From: CAVZYN01 sp963779515
GTDB lineage: Bacteria; Pseudomonadota; Alphaproteobacteria; Rhizobiales; Hyphomicrobiaceae
Assembly (NCBI GenBank): GCA_963779515.1
Contig: CAVZYN010000018.1
Span: 372,001 to 436,000, forward strand
Length of the DNA: 64,000 bases
Direction: 5' to 3'
Of this stretch, positions 35,652 to 45,496 are shown in pieces. Position numbers and translations under genes: made by a program. Each line of letters starts with the position of its first letter. Position 1 is the first letter of the stretch. The notes beneath the pieces were generated by a model. That model worked only from the letters and a program-made list of their open reading frames with translations. It had not been told where the DNA came from and did no database searches.

Positions 35652-36809
35652 ATGCCCGTTCAATCGTGGCGAGCGCTGCGTATCGCATTTGTCGTTAGTG
35701 TGTTTGCCTGTGTTGCGATGGCGGCCGCGCCGCAAAGTACCGCCCAAACGACGCCATCGCCACCGAAAGCCGCGCGCAACGCAGTTCTCGAACAGTTGCG
35801 CAGCAAGATCAACGAAAACACCGTTTCGATCGTGTCGGGCAACCCCAACGGCGGCTACCTCGGAATCGCTTATGACATTTCGACTGTGGTCGACGACGGC
35901 GACAACATGCGCGTGCTGCCGATCGTCGGCAAAGGCGCCGTCCAGAACGTGCGCGACGTTCTGTTTCTGCGCGGCGTCGATATGGGCCTCGTCAATACTG
36001 TGACGCTCAGTCACTACCGTGAAAATCCAGAGCTGGGGCGTTACGTTTCACGGCAAATGGTGTACGTCACGCGACTATTCGAAGATGAGCTCCACATTCT
36101 GGTGCGGCCCGACATCAAGTCGTTCAAGGATCTGGTCGGCAAGCGCATAAACTTCAGCGACGCCGGCAGCGGCGCTCAACTTGCGGCGCAGCGCATGTTT
36201 GCAGCCTTCGGGATGCAAGTCGTCGAAGCCAACATGGGGCAGGCCGACGCGATCGAAAAAATGAAGCGCGGCGAACTCGATGCCACGCTCTGCACATGTC
36301 TGAAACCACTGAAGCCGTATCAGTCTGTGGCGGCCGACCTCGGGTTCAAACTGTTGGAAGTGCCTTATGATGGTCCGCTCGAGACCGATTACGTGCCTGC
36401 GTCCTTCACGCACGAGGACTATCCGAACCTCATTCCAAAGGGTGAGAAGGTCAACACCGTTGCGGTTCCGACCGCATTGGTAGCGTTCAATTGGCCAGCC
36501 GAGCATGAACGATACAAGCGGATTGCCAAATTCGTCGATGCGTTGTTCACGAAGTTCCCCGAACTGCACAAGGCACCGCGTCATCCTCGCTGGAAGAACG
36601 TAAATTTGGCGGCTAACCTGCAAGGATGGACACGCTTCCCGGGCGCACAGGCATGGCTCGACAAGCTCGACAAGTCAGCCGCACCCGCAACCGTCGCGAA
36701 CGCAGCCCAGCCAGCCCTGGTCCGCGAGGGAACGGCCCCACCTGGGGACCAACAGAAGCTGTTCCGGGAATTCCTGGAATGGCGTCGCACGAAGGCCAAG
36801 GAGCAGTGA
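35652..36809 (+). CDS. TAXI-type TRAP transporter solute-binding protein
   Basis: This 385-residue periplasmic protein has a signal peptide ending near STAQT and ATG 35652 preceded by GGAGGAAC. Family features include NPNGGYLGIAYDI, VLPIVGKGAVQNVRD, RGVDMGLVNT and VGKRINFSDAGSGAQLAAQRM. It would bind an organic acid or amino acid. The membrane DctQM-fusion partner is not in the neighbourhood, so this is an orphan binding protein or serves a distant transporter. The C terminus is Pro/Ala-rich and unusually long. Confidence 0.85.
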   Translation: MPVQSWRALRIAFVVSVFACVAMAAAPQSTAQTTPSPPKAARNAVLEQLRSKINENTVSIVSGNPNGGYLGIAYDISTVVDDGDNMRVLPIVGKGAVQNVRDVLFLRGVDMGLVNTVTLSHYRENPELGRYVSRQMVYVTRLFEDELHILVRPDIKSFKDLVGKRINFSDAGSGAQLAAQRMFAAFGMQVVEANMGQADAIEKMKRGELDATLCTCLKPLKPYQSVAADLGFKLLEVPYDGPLETDYVPASFTHEDYPNLIPKGEKVNTVAVPTALVAFNWPAEHERYKRIAKFVDALFTKFPELHKAPRHPRWKNVNLAANLQGWTRFPGAQAWLDKLDKSAAPATVANAAQPALVREGTAPPGDQQKLFREFLEWRRTKAKEQ

Positions 36810-36890
36810 GCCGCTTTGGAGATTGTGATTTGCCGCCAGGCCGCCGCCGCGCCAAGCTGTGCGCGATCATCCCTCACGGAAGGATCGCGT

Positions 36891-37100
36891 ATGGCACTGG
36901 AACATCTCAAGGCCGAAGTCTCGCTTCTCGTCGGTAATCTCGCCGATCATCCCGGCGATTCCCACGAGCTTTATCTCCAGCTGCATCAGAAGCTGAATAC
37001 GTTGCGCGCAATGGCTCTGCCGGTGCCGTCCGACCTCGAACGCCTCGAGAAAGGCCTCGAGGAGGAGTTCGAAGAGGCCTCACGGCCCAAGCAAAGCTAG
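36891..37100 (+). CDS. Small conserved helical protein
   Basis: The 69-residue protein has ATG 36891 preceded by GGAAGGAT. It is acidic and helical (LEHLKAEVSLLVGNL, LHQKLNTLRAMALP, LERLEKGLEEEFEEA), with no signal peptide. It resembles short hypothetical proteins in Rhizobiales, and a structural or adaptor role is possible. It lies 80 bp after the TAXI gene and converges with the next gene. Confidence 0.65.
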   Translation: MALEHLKAEVSLLVGNLADHPGDSHELYLQLHQKLNTLRAMALPVPSDLERLEKGLEEEFEEASRPKQS

Positions 37101-37115
37101 CGGTCGACGATCGCT

Positions 37116-37436
37116 TTATCGGTTTTGATGATAGCAGCCGGCAATGCACACAACACCGGTCGGCACGGCGTCGGCCGTTTCAGTCGGCGCGGACGGATTC
37201 GAGACTGGTGTGGCGGTTGGGGCTGAATCGGACGTTTGGTTGCCGTTGATCAGGCGCGGGGCTTGGCTCGCAGCCGTGCTCGGAGGCGTCGCCTCCGGCT
37301 TCTCACCGGCGTTCGACGCGCCATTCCAGCGCAACCGGATTCGCGCTGCCTCTGCGTCGGTCGCAGCAAGTGGCAGCGCCATCACCGAGATTATTCCGCT
37401 GATCAAAAAGAATTTAACTGTCGCATGAAGTTTCAT
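37116..37436 (-). CDS. Small secreted protein ending in a CIAGC motif
   Basis: The gene encodes 106 residues. A signal peptide (KFFLISGIISVMALPLAATDAEA) is followed by a Ser/Thr/Pro/Ala-rich low-complexity stretch and the tail GVVCIAGCYHQNR. ATG 37436 has a strong GGAGGG ribosome site. The VCIAGC tail motif recurs in the secreted protein at 38516-39062, only 1.1 kb away. The low-complexity middle suggests a linker that presents the Cys pair; function unknown. Confidence 0.6.
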   Translation of the reverse strand: MKLHATVKFFLISGIISVMALPLAATDAEAARIRLRWNGASNAGEKPEATPPSTAASQAPRLINGNQTSDSAPTATPVSNPSAPTETADAVPTGVVCIAGCYHQNR

Positions 37437-37599
37437 GGCAACTGCCCTCCGGAGACCTCGGATTATCCTAATGGAACGGTAGTTAATGAAGCGGAAACGA
37501 ACGAGTGATCGGGCGTTTACCAATTTTCTTAATTCACGGTCACGGCTGATCGTCATCCTCTATCAGCGGGTCTGATCGTCACGATCGATGGAGGATGAC

Positions 37600-38445
37600 A
37601 TGCGCTTTTCCAAATCAGCGTTATCGAAGGCGTCGCTGGGACTCGCCCTGCTTGGCGCGGTGAGTGCGCCCAACGATGCCATGGCCAACCGATCATTGGT
37701 GCTGGGCGCGCAGAGTTGGAGTTATCAACTCGTGGGGTCCGGAAAGGTCGCTGGATCCAGCGCTGACGTCATCGTCGTGGACCAGTCCGAGGCCGGCCGC
37801 GTGGCCGCACTGAAGCAGAAGCCAGGCGGTGGCCGCCGGGCGGTGATTGCTTACATCGCGATCGGCGAAGCGGAACCATGGCGGCCCTATTACAAATCGT
37901 GCTGCTCTGGCAAACGCCCAGACTGGCTGACCGATAAGACGCAGGGCTGGCAAGACAACTTCGTCGTCAAATTCTGGCACCCGGAGTGGAAGGCGATAGT
38001 CCGTGAGCGCATTCGCCAAGTCGTCGCGGCAGGCTTTGATGGCATCTACCTTGATCGGGTTGACACCTGGGAAAGCATCAAGCATCCGAGTGGCTCATCG
38101 CGCGCGGAGATGATTCAGCTTGTGAAGGAAGTATCGTCGCAGGCCCGCGGACTGAAGGGCGATATCGCGATCATCGCGCAAAACGGCGAAGAACTTTTGA
38201 CCGATGGCGGCTATGTCGCGGCGATCGACGCCGTTGCCAAGGAAAGCCTGATGTATGGCGTTCCGACCATCGGCCAGCGCAACAGCGCTTCGGAAGTCTC
38301 GCACAGCGCAAATCTGCTGCGTGGCTTCAAGTCGAAAGGCAAAGCGGTGTTTGTCGTCGAGTACATCTCATCGAACGATAGCGTTGCGTCCGAGATCCGT
38401 AAGTTCGGATTCGTGCCCCACTTTGGCAGTCGTGCCCTGAACTGA
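37600..38445 (+). CDS. Secreted TM1410/GH114-like glycoside hydrolase
   Basis: The 281-residue protein has a signal peptide ending near NDAMA. The fold is a predicted TIM barrel of the MJ1477/TM1410 (GH114-like, endo-alpha-1,4-polygalactosaminidase) group. Its typical segments are DVIVVDQSEAGRV, AVIAYIAIGEAEPWRPYY, WHPEWKAIVRERI, and AGFDGIYLDRVDTW with a catalytic Asp. IAIIAQNGEELL and FVVEYISSNDSV follow. It may cut exopolysaccharide. ATG 37600 follows GGAGGAT. It is closed by the strong terminator at 38462. Confidence 0.75.
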   Translation: MRFSKSALSKASLGLALLGAVSAPNDAMANRSLVLGAQSWSYQLVGSGKVAGSSADVIVVDQSEAGRVAALKQKPGGGRRAVIAYIAIGEAEPWRPYYKSCCSGKRPDWLTDKTQGWQDNFVVKFWHPEWKAIVRERIRQVVAAGFDGIYLDRVDTWESIKHPSGSSRAEMIQLVKEVSSQARGLKGDIAIIAQNGEELLTDGGYVAAIDAVAKESLMYGVPTIGQRNSASEVSHSANLLRGFKSKGKAVFVVEYISSNDSVASEIRKFGFVPHFGSRALN

Positions 38446-38461
38446 CGCGCGCGGCAGTAAC

Positions 38462-38504
38462 GAAAAACGCGCCACGCAACATGCTGCGTGGCGCGTTCCG
38501 TTTT
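38462..38504. terminator. Strong bidirectional Rho-independent terminator
   Basis: AACGCGCCACGCA (38466-38478) pairs perfectly with TGCGTGGCGCGTT (38485-38497) over 13 bp with a 6-nt loop. An A5 run lies before it and TTTT after it, so it can stop transcription from both the glycosidase gene (+) and the convergent secreted-protein gene (-). Confidence 0.88.
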
Positions 38505-38515
38505 GATTGGCTGAA

Positions 38516-39062
38516 TTAGTTCTTGTTGCCGAAGCTTGCGGGCGTCAGCGCAGAGGGTTTCACATCTTCGGTCTTCGCAGGTGCGGCAACCTTTTTGCGC
38601 TTGTAGATGACCCGGTCCGCGTCGCGCGAACAACCGGCGATGCAGATCACGACATCATGCTCTGGATGGGCCGCCGCCAACGGATGCGCCATGCTCTTTG
38701 CCGGGTCGGGATCGCCAAACTCGGCCCGGGCGCGCACGACCGCACCTTTCTCGGGCGGTGTGGAATTTGCACCATCTGCCGGGTTGTTGGCATCCGGTGC
38801 GCTCGCGGAACTCGGCGGGTTGCTTGCCGCCAGCTTGATCGTCGGCGGCGGGCGACCGTTCGCCGTTCGCTGGCCCTTCTTGTGACGGGCGGTCCTGCGC
38901 GTCCCGGTCCGTCGCAGGCCGATCCCCTTGATCACGCGCAGACTCGCGGCCGGCAGGCCGATCGTCCGATTGCGCTGCTGCGCCCGTTGGGAGAAGCGCG
39001 GCGACGGCGATGCCGAACGCCAGAAGTGATGACGAAAGAAGCAATGGAACAGGCTTGCGCAT
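38516..39062 (-). CDS. Secreted protein with CIAGC motif, apparent frameshift
   Basis: ATG 39062 opens a signal peptide (RKPVPLLLSSSLLAFGIAVAALLPTGAAAQ) followed by an Asp/Arg/Gln-rich segment. That frame changes into the one ending at TAA 38516, which reads TIKLAASNPPSS, VVRARAEFGDPDP, DVVICIAGCSRDADRV and KKVAAPAKTEDVKPS. Removing one base from the G3 run at 38850-38852 joins them into about 181 residues. Each half alone makes no sense: one lacks an end, the other lacks a signal peptide. The VICIAGC motif links it to the small protein at 37116. Confidence 0.6.
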
Positions 39063-39230
39063 GTGACCCCGCAGAATGCAAAACATTGATTGACCCTTGC
39101 ATATCCCGGTTAACGCAATCTTTCCGGCCGCCGATGACGGTGCTCTTCGGTTTGGATTTCGCCGCAAGCGTCTTGTTGTCCCCGCAATTCGCCCGCATCC
39201 TGCCGCAGCAAAGCCGGATGCGAAGGCCCG

Positions 39231-40259
39231 ATGAGCACGCCTATGAGCCAGAATGACAATGCCATGCGCGACCTCGACGATCTCGCCGTTGGCGTGCGGG
39301 CGGGGGATAGGGCGGCACTCGCGCGTGCAATCACGCTGGTTGAGAGCACGCGTCCGGATCATCGCGTGCGCGCCACTGCGCTGCTGCAGCAGCTGCTACC
39401 TGAAATGGGCCGCGCGATGCGGGTCGGCGTCACCGGTGTACCCGGTGTCGGCAAGTCGACAACCATCGATCAGCTCGGCATCAATCTCGTCGCCGCCGGC
39501 CACAAGGTCGCGGTTCTCGCTGTCGATCCAACCTCGACGCGCACCGGCGGCTCGATCCTCGGCGACAAAACCCGCATGGGCCGCCTGTCTCAAAGCCCCT
39601 CGGCCTACATTCGTCCATCACCGACGTCCGGCACGTTGGGCGGCGTCACCCGCAAGACACGCGAGACGATGGCCCTGTGCGAAGCCGCAGGCTTCGACAT
39701 TGTAATCGTTGAAACCGTCGGCGTCGGCCAATCCGAGACCGCCGTCGCCGGCATGGTCGATTTTTTCCTGGTGCTGCTGCTGGCTGGCGGCGGAGACGAT
39801 CTGCAAGGCATCAAGAAGGGCATTATCGAGATCGCTGACATGATCGCGATCAACAAAGCCGACGGCGACAACGTCGCGCGTGCGACGCGTGCCGCCGCAG
39901 ATTACCAGGGAGCGTTGCACATCTTGACGCCAGATACCGCGACCTGGGCGCCACCGGTGATCACGATCTCAGGGCGTGAAAATATCGGGCTTGATACGTT
40001 ATGGACCAAGGTCCTGGAGCATCGCGCGCGCATGACCGCGACCGGCGAGTTCGCCGCGCGCCGCCAAAGCCAAGCCGTCGGCTGGATGCGTGACTTGCTG
40101 GCGGATGCGATGCAGTCCGCTCTGCGGTCCAATCCCAAATCATCCCGCCGATTGCCCGAACTCGAAACCGAGGTGCGCGCCGGACGCGTGACGCCGCAAG
40201 GTGCAGTGGCGGAATTGGTGGCTTTGGTTGGCTTGTCGACTGGATCTGACAATGCCTGA
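39231..40259 (+). CDS. meaB: Methylmalonyl-CoA mutase-associated GTPase MeaB
   Basis: The 342-residue G3E-type GTPase protects and reactivates B12-dependent methylmalonyl-CoA mutase. The P-loop is GVPGVGKSTT. LAVDPTSTRTGGSILGDKTRM is the diagnostic MeaB/ArgK segment. ETVGVGQSE (switch II region) and INKADGDN (G4 base-recognition motif) follow. It lies 3.7 kb from the mutase on the same strand. ATG 39231 was chosen; ATG 39243 is possible. The next gene overlaps its end by eight bases. Confidence 0.93.
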   Translation: MSTPMSQNDNAMRDLDDLAVGVRAGDRAALARAITLVESTRPDHRVRATALLQQLLPEMGRAMRVGVTGVPGVGKSTTIDQLGINLVAAGHKVAVLAVDPTSTRTGGSILGDKTRMGRLSQSPSAYIRPSPTSGTLGGVTRKTRETMALCEAAGFDIVIVETVGVGQSETAVAGMVDFFLVLLLAGGGDDLQGIKKGIIEIADMIAINKADGDNVARATRAAADYQGALHILTPDTATWAPPVITISGRENIGLDTLWTKVLEHRARMTATGEFAARRQSQAVGWMRDLLADAMQSALRSNPKSSRRLPELETEVRAGRVTPQGAVAELVALVGLSTGSDNA

Positions 40260-40959
40260 CGCACGCACCACGGTACTGATCACCGGATTTGGCCCGTTTC
40301 CCGGCGTTCCGGCGAATGCAACGATGCGGCTCATCCCCACGCTGGCGGAGCGCGCGCGCGCAGCGTTCACCGGTATCCGCATCGCGACCGAGATCCTGCC
40401 GACCGAGTGGCGCGTCGCACCCGCACGCCTCGACGCGCTTTATCGCACACACCGGCCCGATGTCGCGCTACACTTCGGTGTCTCATCGCGCGCGCGCGGA
40501 TTCGAGATCGAATCGCGCGGCCGAAATGTGCGCGCGCTCGTGTCGGACGCATGTGGCGAGCAGCCCGACAGTGCCTGCATCGCCGACGATGGTCCAGATC
40601 TGCGCACGGCAACGCTGCCTGTGAAGCGCATCGTCGAAGAACTGCGGCGCATGGGGCTTGCCGCGTTCGTCTCACGCGACGCCGGCACCTATCTCTGCAA
40701 CGCGCTGCTGTATACAACGCTCGAGACCGCGGCCCAATCCGAGGCGCCCGTACGCGCCGGCTTCATCCACATTCCAGCGCGCCTCGACGCCGTTCGCGAT
40801 GCGCTCCCAACGCGTATTCGCCATGGGCTGGCACCGCGTCATTCGGTGCGTCATGCGGCAGGTCCGCTGACATGGCCACAGACCATCGATGGTGCCCTCG
40901 CGATCCTGCGTGTCAGCCTTGGCCAGACACCGCTAATGCGTCCGCGTGGCAGGTCATGA
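40252..40959 (+). CDS. Pyroglutamyl-peptidase I family (C15) cysteine peptidase
   Basis: This 235-residue protein would remove N-terminal pyroglutamate. The N terminus LITGFGPFPGVPANATM is the C15 signature (GFGPF). The catalytic Cys lies in AGTYLCNALLY and the His in GFIHIPA. A Glu in the middle segment would complete the triad. ATG 40252 overlaps the meaB stop (ATGCCTGA). The coupling to meaB is unexpected functionally and is probably just compact gene packing. Confidence 0.88.
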   Translation: MPDARTTVLITGFGPFPGVPANATMRLIPTLAERARAAFTGIRIATEILPTEWRVAPARLDALYRTHRPDVALHFGVSSRARGFEIESRGRNVRALVSDACGEQPDSACIADDGPDLRTATLPVKRIVEELRRMGLAAFVSRDAGTYLCNALLYTTLETAAQSEAPVRAGFIHIPARLDAVRDALPTRIRHGLAPRHSVRHAAGPLTWPQTIDGALAILRVSLGQTPLMRPRGRS

Positions 40960-41031
40960 TCTAAGGCCGCCCCTGGCGCAGCTCTTGCACGACCCGGCTC
41001 TTGACCCTGCCTCCGGAGCCGCCGCCACCCG

Positions 41032-42405
41032 ATGCCGTTCGATCGCCGCCACCTGTTAACCACTGGCCTCGGCCTCGGCCTGACGGCCACCGCCGCCGGC
41101 GCGCAAACGGCGCGGCCAGCTGCTGACCGCGAGCCCGCCACAGGTCGGTCCGCCCCCGCGTCGGCGTTCGGGATTGAACCCAATGCCGCTCGCGACCAGA
41201 CGGCGGCCTTGCAAAAGGCCATTGATGAGACAGCCGCGCGCGGTGTCATGCTGGCATTGCCGCCCGGCCTGATGAGGGCCGGCGGACTGGTCCTGCGCCC
41301 CGGCACGCGGATTTCGGGCGTCGCCGGCGCAAGTGTTCTTCAAGGCCCCGGCGGCAAGCCGATCATGAGCGCGGCCAAGGCAGCGCTGATCCAGCTCGAT
41401 GGCATCGTCTTCGATGGCGCGACACTGCCGCTGCAAGACGGCGTCAACGGCGCGCTGCTCGCCTTGACGGGCGTCGAGCGGTTGAGCCTCAGCGAGATCG
41501 TGGTGCGCAAGAGTGCCGCCCACGGCGTCAAACTCGAACGCTGCGGCGGCCGCGTCGCAACGTCCGAAATCATCGACTGCGCCCAGGCTGGCCTCTTCAG
41601 CCGTGATGCGACCGGACTCGAGATCGTCCACAATCGCATCGCCGATTGCGCCAACAATGGCATCCTGGTCTGGCGCACAACGAATGGTGAGGACGGCACC
41701 ATCGTCGCCATGAACCGCATCGAAAAAATCGCGGCCAAGGCTGGCGGCACCGGTCAGAACGGCAACGGCATCAATGTCTATCGCGCCGCCAACGTCATCG
41801 TCACCGCCAATCGCATCGCCGACTGCGCCTACAGCGCGATCCGCGGCAACGCCGCGTCCAACATTCAGATGACGTCGAACAGCGCCAGCCGTATCGGCGA
41901 GGTCGCGCTTTATGCTGAGTTCGGTTTCGAAGGCGCGGTGATCGCCAACAACGTCGTCGATAGCGCCGCGTCCGGTGTCTCGGTGACGAACTTCAACGAA
42001 GGCGGCCGCCTCGCCATCGTGCAGGGCAATCTGATCCGCAACATCACGCGCCGCGAACACGAGCCGGAGGACAAGCGCGGCGAAGGCATCGGCGTTGAAG
42101 CCGACACCATCGTCACCGGCAACGTCATCGAGGGCGCCGCCACCGTCGGCATCCATATCGGCTGGGGCAAGTACATGCGCGAGGTCGTGGCCACCGGCAA
42201 CCTGATCCGGTCGTCGCGCGTCGGCATCACCGTGTCGGGCGATCCCGGCGCCGGCGCCTGCCTGCTCGCCCAGAACATGATCTCCGGCGCCACCGCCGGC
42301 GCCATCGTCGCCATGAACCAGCGCACGCCGCTCTCCGGCGACCTCATCCGCGACACCCGCGGCAAACCCCCAGGCCTCACCCTCTCCGGCAACGTCGGCG
42401 TGTGA
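41032..42405 (+). CDS. TIGR03808-type Tat-exported parallel beta-helix protein
   Basis: The 457-residue protein starts with a twin-arginine signal (DRRHLLTTGLGLGLTATAAGA). A pectate-lyase-like parallel beta-helix follows, with repeated rungs such as VTANRIADC, ANNVVDSA, VTGNVIEGA and VATGNLIRSS. This is the TIGR03808 'RR plus repeat' family, typical of Rhizobiales. Substrate unknown; a polysaccharide-binding or lyase role is inferred from the fold. No family catalytic residue can be named. Confidence 0.85.
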   Translation: MPFDRRHLLTTGLGLGLTATAAGAQTARPAADREPATGRSAPASAFGIEPNAARDQTAALQKAIDETAARGVMLALPPGLMRAGGLVLRPGTRISGVAGASVLQGPGGKPIMSAAKAALIQLDGIVFDGATLPLQDGVNGALLALTGVERLSLSEIVVRKSAAHGVKLERCGGRVATSEIIDCAQAGLFSRDATGLEIVHNRIADCANNGILVWRTTNGEDGTIVAMNRIEKIAAKAGGTGQNGNGINVYRAANVIVTANRIADCAYSAIRGNAASNIQMTSNSASRIGEVALYAEFGFEGAVIANNVVDSAASGVSVTNFNEGGRLAIVQGNLIRNITRREHEPEDKRGEGIGVEADTIVTGNVIEGAATVGIHIGWGKYMREVVATGNLIRSSRVGITVSGDPGAGACLLAQNMISGATAGAIVAMNQRTPLSGDLIRDTRGKPPGLTLSGNVGV

Positions 42406-42423
42406 GCGATGCTCCGAAAAAAC

Positions 42424-42717
42424 TTAAGGATGAGATTGGGTGCGGTCCTGAGACGTGTGCCAGAAGGCCACCACGACCAATTGGTCGTCAACAATCCGAT
42501 ACCAAACAATCAGCCGTGTGCGCGGAATCCAGGTTTCCCAGAGATCGGCCTCTCGCAAGAATCGGCCAGTTTTTGGAAACACTGAAAGGTGGTTGGCGAG
42601 AAAATCCATGACACGCGTGCGGAGCCGCTGTGCGGCCTCGGGAGCATCTGCGTTCATGAGATAAGACGTCTGTGTTTCCAGATGTTCAGCGGCCTCGCGA
42701 GAGACTTCGACTTTCAT
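42424..42717 (-). CDS. RelE/ParE-family toxin
   Basis: The 97-residue protein has the ParE-like layout: KVEVSREAAEHLETQTSYL, then VMDFLANHLSVFPKTGR, TRLIVWYRIVDDQLVVVAFWHTSQDR. The C-terminal strand with Trp and Tyr is typical. It starts inside the stop of the antitoxin gene (ATGA at 42714-42717), the usual coupling of antitoxin first, toxin second. The target is unknown (gyrase for ParE, mRNA for RelE). Confidence 0.85.
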   Translation of the reverse strand: MKVEVSREAAEHLETQTSYLMNADAPEAAQRLRTRVMDFLANHLSVFPKTGRFLREADLWETWIPRTRLIVWYRIVDDQLVVVAFWHTSQDRTQSHP

Positions 42718-42947
42718 TTCTTCGCCGCACTGATGACAGCATTCAGTCGCTTGCCGAGCTCATCCAGAGAAACGACGTCGCCCCGAGCGATCTGCGCTAA
42801 ACCGCGCTCGATCGACGCCAGAGCCTCTGGTGGCGCCCTGTCATAGAAGGGTGCTTCGGCCATCGATTGCGCCAGCGCCAGCAGGTCCGCGACTTGATCG
42901 TCGGAGAGCTGCTGCGCTACAGACGTGAGTTGTTCGATTTTCGTCAT
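42714..42947 (-). CDS. Antitoxin of the RelE/ParE pair
   Basis: This is a 77-residue acidic helical protein, IEQLTSVAQQLSDDQVADLLALAQSM, then ALASIERGLAQIARGDVVSLDELGKRL, a short tail typical of toxin-binding segments. It has no obvious helix-turn-helix family name. ATG 42947 was preferred to TTG 42953. It sits 38 bp downstream of purM on the same strand, so it may be read from the purM transcript as well as its own promoter. Confidence 0.8.
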   Translation of the reverse strand: MTKIEQLTSVAQQLSDDQVADLLALAQSMAEAPFYDRAPPEALASIERGLAQIARGDVVSLDELGKRLNAVISAAKK

Positions 42948-42985
42948 GCGCAAGGCCTATCACAGAGCACGTTCCTGAACCAGCC

Positions 42986-44134
<1,149 letters not shown>

Positions 44135-44285
44135 AGGCCCTCACAGGGTTCGAGCGGCCGGAAGCCGGGCATCGAGGTTCGAAGGGTGGTTCAGGGTCGC
44201 GTGAACCCAATTCCGCCCTAAAATCTGGCGAGTTATGACGCGGGATAGCAGATGTTGCGCGGCGCGGGCAACGTGCCGGGTGAAT

Positions 44286-45464
44286 ATGTTGGTGGCAAGT
44301 GGGGCAAGCCGGGCCGGATCTCCGGTGCCGGGGCTGGAGCGGGCAGTGCGCGGACGAACCCAAAGAGCTGGTGCGGCGCTGGCCGTTGTTTTGGCAAGCG
44401 TGGTCGCCACTACGGCCACGAGCGCGTCCGACGCCGTGTTCACGGTGGGGAACTACCCCGTTGAGGCGCGCGCGGCTGATGCGATGTCCGCCAAGACCCA
44501 GGCACTAGCCGAGGGCCAGCAACGCGCGTTCCGGTCGCTCCTCAAACGATTGGTTCCAGTGACGGCCTACGGCCAGCTCAAGAAATTCCGCAATGCCAAG
44601 GTCGCCAACTTTGTCGATGGCTTCCAGGTTCGCTCCGAGCGCAACTCCTCGACCGAATACATCGCCAGCATGGATTTCAAATTCCAGCCGCAGGCGATCC
44701 GCGACCTCCTCGATCGCGAAGGCCTCCCTTACGCTGACGAGCAGGCCGGCGAAATCATCGTCGTGCCAGTCTGGCTCGGTGCCCCCAATCCGGCCATCGG
44801 CAGTGAAAAGAGCTGGAACGATGCCTGGAAGGGCCTCGATCTCAAGTACGCGCTGACTCCCGTGAATTTGCAGCCGTTGAAAAAAGAGGTCGTCGCCGAC
44901 GTCGTCAAAGGCATGGTGCGTGACGGTCAAGGCCAGCGCATCCTGGCGGGCGAATACAAGTCTGATCGTGTCGTCCTCGCCGTCGCCGAGCATGATCCTC
45001 AAACCAAACGCCTCAACGTCACGCTGACGGGCGTCGATGCCGTCGGCAATCTCATGTTGAAGCGCGCCTACCGCCTCGATCCCTCCGATGCCGGCTACAC
45101 CGTCGAGGTGGCGGCCGTGGTCGGCATGGGCGTGCTGGAGGGCCGCTGGAAAGCGCTGAAGGCGCGCGGTGGCAAGGGCGGCGGCGCAAACACCGCGGCG
45201 GGCCGCCAGGGCTTCAACCAAGGTGGTGGTAACCTCGAGATCTCCGTTGAGTTCCGCGGCATGGGCGAATGGCGCGACATCAGCCGCAAGCTTGCCGCCA
45301 CTCCCGGCATTGAGGACCTCGATGTCGCCGGCATGTCCGGTCGTGGTGCCCGGGTAACGATGAGCTATCCTGATGGGCCGCAGCGGCTGGCCGATGTGCT
45401 GGCCGGCGAGGGCTTGATCCTCAAGCGGGCGGGCGCCGGTTGGGTATTGACGCAGCAGCAATAA
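44286..45464 (+). CDS. DUF2066 domain-containing exported protein
   Basis: This is a protein of about 392 residues, with signal-like segment AGAALAVVLASVVATTATSAS and DUF2066 landmarks FTVGNYPVEARA, AEGQQRAFRSLLKRL, VDGFQVRSERNSSTEYIASMDFKF. The C-terminal half has VTLTGVDAVGN and a second beta-rich module. ATG 44286 was chosen, although even then about 25 residues precede the hydrophobic core; ATG 44235 is the alternative. In Rhizobiales this family often sits next to purM and the hdaA cluster, as here. Function unknown. Confidence 0.75.
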   Translation: MLVASGASRAGSPVPGLERAVRGRTQRAGAALAVVLASVVATTATSASDAVFTVGNYPVEARAADAMSAKTQALAEGQQRAFRSLLKRLVPVTAYGQLKKFRNAKVANFVDGFQVRSERNSSTEYIASMDFKFQPQAIRDLLDREGLPYADEQAGEIIVVPVWLGAPNPAIGSEKSWNDAWKGLDLKYALTPVNLQPLKKEVVADVVKGMVRDGQGQRILAGEYKSDRVVLAVAEHDPQTKRLNVTLTGVDAVGNLMLKRAYRLDPSDAGYTVEVAAVVGMGVLEGRWKALKARGGKGGGANTAAGRQGFNQGGGNLEISVEFRGMGEWRDISRKLAATPGIEDLDVAGMSGRGARVTMSYPDGPQRLADVLAGEGLILKRAGAGWVLTQQQ

Positions 45465-45496
45465 ATGCTCGACCGTGAGCCCGCCGCCCGGCTACC

